From positions 1 to 64,000 of the forward strand of contig NZ_JAGFNS010000006.1 in the NCBI RefSeq assembly GCF_017592555.1: DNA of 64,000 nt, given 5' to 3'. Below, piece after piece: positions 60,763 to 64,000 of this stretch. Origin of the DNA: Actinoplanes flavus. GTDB taxonomy: Bacteria; Actinomycetota; Actinomycetes; Mycobacteriales; Micromonosporaceae. The notes under the pieces were generated by a model, which saw nothing but the letters and a program-made list of their open reading frames with translations, did not search any database and had not been told where the DNA came from. The position numbers and the translations under genes were made by a program. Within the stretch, counting starts at the first letter, position 1. Each line of letters starts with the position of its first letter.

Positions 60763-61970
60763 GGGTTAACTCCCACACGCTCACACAAGGCTCTTAGTTC
60801 GGTCCATCCGGTTCCGCGCCGCGACTTCTCCAGCAGGTGGCGGACCGTTTCGGTGACCAGGGGTGACAGCCGCACTCGTTGTGGAGCGAGTCGTTCGGCG
60901 TTGAGGAGCATCCGCAGGGCTTCGGCGTCCTTGTTGATGTTGCTGAGCGCACGGGCAGTGTCGATGTAAAAGGCGGCCTGCCTCGACCGTGAGATCCCCG
61001 CGATGCCCGTGGGATCGATGTCCCGGGCGATCTGGACGGCTGCTCGTGGATCGCCGGCGTCGGCGTTCATGCTCACCCGCCACACGTCGATGGCTGTGGG
61101 GCCGAAGTTCAGCCCGAGTGCCGGGGACTGGCCGGTGAGCTGGGCGATGCGTTCGGCTTCGCCTATCGCGGCTTCCGCGGCGCTGGTGTCACCGAGTGCC
61201 CATTTCGAAAAGCCGGTCATCATGTAGAGCTGGCCGAGCATCTCCTTGCCATGGGGTTTGTCGGTGTGTGGTTCCAGCTCGGTGGTCGCTCGTTCGGCGA
61301 TCCGGAGCGCTCGGGCGTACAGCCCGCAGCCGCTCGCCGCATGCGCTTGCGACCACGCGGACAGGCCGAGCATGACGGGATTCTGTAGGTAGGTCGCGGC
61401 TTGACGTCCGCGGTCGGCGATCAGCACCGCCGAGGCAGGGTCGCCGAGGTATCTGATGACGAATGAGGCGGTGTCCTGGGCAAGGACCAGCGCTTCGAGC
61501 GCCCGTTCTCGGTCATTACCGAAGGCTGCGGCGTGCAATTCACGCAGCAGCGGTGGGATGAGCTTCGCCGCGCCGGTGTAGTCGCACTTGAGGCGCAGGT
61601 CCATGACCAGGTCGAGGCGCTGGATCGATGACTCCAGCTCGCCTTCGGTGGTGCCGGGTGGATCTTCAAGGTCGGCTTCGATGGCCGCCTGCACGATGTG
61701 GTAGATCGCGCTCTTCGTTTCTGCTTCGCCGTGCTCAGGGCCGATGGCGCCGGTCCCGGTGAGTTCGGCAAGGGGAACGTTAAGGGCCTTGGCCAGGGCG
61801 GCCAGCATGAACCGGTTGTCGGCGCTGCGTTCGCCTCGTTCCAGCCGGCTCCACTGCACGTGACTGATGCCCGCTCGGGATGCCGCGTACCGGATGGACC
61901 AGTTGCGCTGTAGCCGCAGCATCCGCAGACGTTCACCGATGGGTTCCGTCGCGATGCGCGGTGATCTCAT
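60759..61970 (-). CDS. XRE-family regulator with TPR-like C-terminal region
   Basis: Encodes 403 residues. The helix-turn-helix is N-terminal (GERLRMLRLQRNWSIRYAAS, then RAGISHVQWSRLERGERSAD). The rest is a series of paired helices (TPR-like) as in Gram-positive peptide-responsive regulators, e.g. AQDTASFVIRYLGDPASAVL and LYARALRIAERATTELEPH. The ATG at 61970 is chosen because the DNA-binding domain starts right after it. It couples to the deoxyribosyltransferase-like gene by GTGA, so the two act together, and it is divergent from the small-gene run starting at 62148. Confidence 0.88.
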   Translation of the reverse strand: MRSPRIATEPIGERLRMLRLQRNWSIRYAASRAGISHVQWSRLERGERSADNRFMLAALAKALNVPLAELTGTGAIGPEHGEAETKSAIYHIVQAAIEADLEDPPGTTEGELESSIQRLDLVMDLRLKCDYTGAAKLIPPLLRELHAAAFGNDRERALEALVLAQDTASFVIRYLGDPASAVLIADRGRQAATYLQNPVMLGLSAWSQAHAASGCGLYARALRIAERATTELEPHTDKPHGKEMLGQLYMMTGFSKWALGDTSAAEAAIGEAERIAQLTGQSPALGLNFGPTAIDVWRVSMNADAGDPRAAVQIARDIDPTGIAGISRSRQAAFYIDTARALSNINKDAEALRMLLNAERLAPQRVRLSPLVTETVRHLLEKSRRGTGWTELRALCERVGVNP

Positions 61971-62147
61971 GCCTGCTCCCCGGGCGTTTCGGCCCCTGCG
62001 CGACGGAACTGCCGGAACCACTTGGTACCAGTGTGGCACGCGCCCGTCGATAACTTCCACACACGATCAGTAGCCGGATGCCGCATCGTTCGATGCCGTT
62101 GAACTGCCGGTCCGGCCGGAGATCGCGTCAGATCGGAAGGAGGAGCG

Positions 62148-62414
62148 ATGGCAGCGAACACGTACTACGCGAGATCGGCGGCGGAACCACTGGCCGAGGC
62201 ACAGCAAACTCTGGACCGGCATGTGACGTCGAGCGCGACCGGCCGTTGCCTGGAGTGCGGTTCGCTGGGGCCGTGCCGGAACCGGGAAGGTGCGGTGGCG
62301 ATCTTCGCTCGGAGTCTCCGGCTGCCGATGCGTCAGCCGGGGGCAAGTCGGCCCGAGTTGATCGGCGCGGTGCGGGTTGGCGCGCCAGTGCTTGGGGCGG
62401 CGAGACAGCGATGA
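62148..62414 (+). CDS. Small Cys-containing protein, unknown
   Basis: Encodes 88 residues. Residues about 32-45 read GRCLECGSLGPCRN, with CxxC and a third Cys, a plausible zinc site. The C-terminal half is basic (RLPMRQPGASRPELIGAVRV). GGAAGGAGG precedes the ATG. It is coupled to the next gene by ATGA and divergent from the XRE regulator. Similar small proteins are widespread on actinobacterial accessory elements, function unknown. Confidence 0.75.
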   Translation: MAANTYYARSAAEPLAEAQQTLDRHVTSSATGRCLECGSLGPCRNREGAVAIFARSLRLPMRQPGASRPELIGAVRVGAPVLGAARQR

Positions 62415-62941
62415 GCATCCTGACCGTTGCCGAAGATACGGTGCCGCGCCACGGCTGTCCGTATGACCAGCGAGTGCGCTCTTCGAGGTACGCGGTCGCA
62501 CTTGCCGCCGGCGACAAGCCCGCCGCCGTGGTGTTGGACACCGAGGCCGATCTCGGTTGGGCGCTACGGCGGTGGCTCGTCGGCATGGTGGCCTTCGACC
62601 GGCGTGACAGCTGCTGGGTTTGGCTGGATCGCGATGAGAGCTGGGAAGGCCTGGTCGTCGGCGAGGCCAACGAGGATCTGACGGACCCTCGGGCCGCGGT
62701 GCTGGCCCAGCAGTGGGCGGCCGGCCTGCTGCTCGAAGAGGACTCGGATGTTTTGCTTTGTGACCTGTGCTTTTGCGGCTCGTCCCCGCCGCCGCGGCTG
62801 ACGGAGTGGCGGACAGTCTGGTACGCGGGGATCCGCCATTACGCGCCGTTGTTCGCCGGTACGGCGGCGTGTCATGTTCCGGTTTCGGACCTCCGCCCGG
62901 CGACGGGTACGGAGTGCTGCTGCACGGAGCGCGAGAGATGA
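62411..62941 (+). CDS. Hypothetical protein with Cys clusters
   Basis: Encodes 176 residues. The N-terminal half is a mixed fold (RYAVALAAGDKPAAVVLDTE, RRWLVGMVAFDRRDSCWVWL). The C-terminal half has LLCDLCFCGS and TGTECCCTERER, several closely spaced Cys. I do not recognise it. Start and stop both overlap neighbours by ATGA, so the run is one transcription unit. Confidence 0.65.
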   Translation: MSILTVAEDTVPRHGCPYDQRVRSSRYAVALAAGDKPAAVVLDTEADLGWALRRWLVGMVAFDRRDSCWVWLDRDESWEGLVVGEANEDLTDPRAAVLAQQWAAGLLLEEDSDVLLCDLCFCGSSPPPRLTEWRTVWYAGIRHYAPLFAGTAACHVPVSDLRPATGTECCCTERER

Positions 62942-63099
62942 CCGGGGAGGAAGCTGACCTGGAGGCAGGAACGCCGCTGCATCTCGCTGTACGTCCGGGC
63001 GGGGCCTGCCGCGCCTGCCGGGACCCTTGGCCCTGCGACGTGCAGCGGACAACCCTGGCCCGGGAGTACCGGCATGCCCGTACCTCGCTGCTGGTCTAA
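62938..63099 (+). CDS. Very small Cys-containing protein
   Basis: Encodes 53 residues from ATG 62938. The core GACRACRDPWPCD has three Cys in a CxxC...C layout similar to the motif in the first gene of the run. It overlaps the previous stop by ATGA. Function is unknown; the repeated motif suggests a common metal-binding role. Confidence 0.6.
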   Translation: MTGEEADLEAGTPLHLAVRPGGACRACRDPWPCDVQRTTLAREYRHARTSLLV

Positions 63100-63111
63100 C
63101 TCGCCCTCCGC

Positions 63112-63255
63112 ATGATCGACGCGATGGAACACACGCCAGCCACTGAAGCGGGCCATCTGTACGGGCGGTACCTCGGCTGGGTGCCATCGGCAGACGACTG
63201 GAACGGTTCGCTGCCCGCTGTTGAAGACGCCCGTCACGGAGCCCGCGCCGCGTGA
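63112..63255 (+). CDS. Small hypothetical protein (47 residues)
   Basis: Encodes 47 residues from ATG 63112 (or 43 from ATG 63124). Residues such as HLYGRYLGWVPSADDWNGSL have natural composition, and the frame follows the previous gene by 12 bases. No known family. Confidence 0.5.
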   Translation: MIDAMEHTPATEAGHLYGRYLGWVPSADDWNGSLPAVEDARHGARAA

Positions 63256-63266
63256 CGGGAGCCGAC

Positions 63267-63309
63267 GCGGGCGTGGCCAGCCCTTCCCCCTGTGGACGGT
63301 CACGCCCGC
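63267..63309 (+). terminator. Possible terminator hairpin after the small-gene run
   Basis: GCGGGCGTGGCC pairs with GGTCACGCCCGC (one mismatch) around a 19-base loop, 12 bases after the stop at 63255. There is no T-run. Confidence 0.4.
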
Positions 63310-63397
63310 CCGGTCAATCCCTGCTGCGGTGCCGCTGTATCGAGCGGACCGCTGCCTTCATTCCGATCCAACTTCGGTTCCTGGAAGGAAGTCACTC

Positions 63398-64000
63398 ATG
63401 ACCAGCACCTTCATGAACCCGACCACGCTGCCGGCCGACGTCGCGGCCCTCCGGCGACTCGACTCCGGATTGATGGAACGGCTGCGCCACGAGGCGTTGA
63501 CCGTGCCGCAGGACTGGGTCGTGGAGTACGGCGACTACCAGAACGGCGGCTGGCACACGTTGTCGCTGCTCAACGACTCCGGCGACCCGCGCGACGTCAC
63601 GATCCGGGACTGTCCCCAACCGCAGCCCACGGCCCTCCTCGAACGGATGCGCGCCGTGCAGGAGTTGATCGCCGAGCTGGGCGTGCGGGTCATGTGGGCG
63701 CGGTTGGCGCGCCTGGACGCGGGCGCGTTCCTGTGGGAGCACCGCGATTACGGCGAGTTGACCACGACCGAGCGGCACCGCCTGCACGTGCCGCTGGTGA
63801 CCAACTCCTCGGCCTACCTCGTGCTGGGCGGCACGAAGGTGCACATGAGCGTGGGCCGGGTGTGGCGGCTGACACCGACGAGCCCGCACGGCGTATGCAA
63901 TCGGTACGGACCGTCACGAGTCCACCTGATCATCGACTGCTACGCCGACGACGCATTCGCGTCGCTCAACCACAGCGAGGCACCCGACCCGGGCACCGCC
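63398..64000 (+). CDS. Aspartyl/asparaginyl beta-hydroxylase-like protein (partial, 3' end outside)
   Basis: The frame is open from ATG 63398 to the window end (201 codons visible). GGAAGGAAG precedes the start. The 2-oxoglutarate/iron hydroxylase pattern is seen: FLWEHRDYGELTTTERHRLH with HxD (His and Asp of EHRDY), then VTNSSAYLVLGGTKVHMSVG, TPTSPHGVCNRYG with the distal His, and RVHLIIDCY with a conserved Arg. Such enzymes hydroxylate Asp, Asn or related residues in peptides or natural products. No peptide precursor is visible upstream. The substrate and full length cannot be judged here. Confidence 0.82.
   Translation, partial: MTSTFMNPTTLPADVAALRRLDSGLMERLRHEALTVPQDWVVEYGDYQNGGWHTLSLLNDSGDPRDVTIRDCPQPQPTALLERMRAVQELIAELGVRVMWARLARLDAGAFLWEHRDYGELTTTERHRLHVPLVTNSSAYLVLGGTKVHMSVGRVWRLTPTSPHGVCNRYGPSRVHLIIDCYADDAFASLNHSEAPDPGTA

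Overview
The window is about 64 kb of very GC-rich DNA with GTG starts, four-base ATGA/GTGA gene overlaps and purine-rich ribosome binding sites. It opens on the 3' end of a 23S rRNA gene followed by 5S rRNA. An IdeR/DtxR-type iron box, a eukaryotic-type glutamine synthetase II, secreted GH81/PL11/GH3 polysaccharide enzymes and DUF2637/DUF6907-type proteins together point to a filamentous actinomycete. I infer Micromonosporaceae (Actinoplanes-like); this is a judgement from gene content, not from a database search.

Layout. 1-335: end of an rRNA operon with its terminator. 0.35-9.4 kb: housekeeping and regulatory genes, including a CBS-domain protein, a chain-length/BY-kinase-like protein with a defective P-loop, an emfourin-like protein, an iron-regulated siderophore-interacting protein, a receiver protein, a universal stress protein, a DJ-1/PfpI protein divergent from a LysR regulator, and a MarR regulator. 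9.5-12.1 kb: glutamine synthetase II, N-formylglutamate amidohydrolase and a STAS/anti-sigma pair. 12.2-20 kb: secreted rhamnogalacturonan lyase and GH81 beta-1,3-glucanase, a gene split by an in-frame TGA, and a PAS-SpoIIE phosphatase. 20.4-29.9 kb: a short Rho paralogue, a ClgR-like regulator, an L,D-transpeptidase, a two-component system divergent from a lipoprotein/adaptor/MacB-type ABC operon, and an orphan S-4TM-like membrane protein. 29.2-33.1 kb: a TetR-controlled acyl-CoA dehydrogenase operon. 33.4-42.2 kb: a mixed segment with a cyclodeaminase carrying a repeat insertion, 214-bp and hexanucleotide repeats, a MoxR/VWA pair, a maltokinase-cap-like protein and a CoA-disulfide-reductase-like flavoprotein.

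42.4-52 kb is a coherent sugar regulon: a secreted GH3 enzyme, a LacI repressor, a binding-protein ABC importer with no ATPase of its own, and a cytosolic GH31 alpha-xylosidase. The same 16-bp palindrome precedes the GH3 gene and the transporter operon, so the LacI protein probably controls both. The substrate is probably xyloglucan oligosaccharide.

From about 52 kb to the end the character changes: lower GC, small hypothetical genes and mobile-element markers (DUF6907-like and DUF2637-like proteins) without a visible integrase or replication gene. The most unusual part is 54.3-59.6 kb. Two adjacent membrane proteins share a near-identical N/Q/G/Y motif, one at its C-terminus and one at its N-terminus. 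They converge on a 1178-residue protein with two membrane helices, a long helical-repeat region and a PIN-nuclease-like domain. The layout resembles effector/receptor pairs that signal through short amyloid-type motifs and is my main candidate for an undescribed system. The right edge holds an XRE-TPR regulator coupled to a deoxyribosyltransferase-like protein, a divergent run of small Cys-containing proteins, and an aspartyl/asparaginyl hydroxylase-like gene cut off by the window end.
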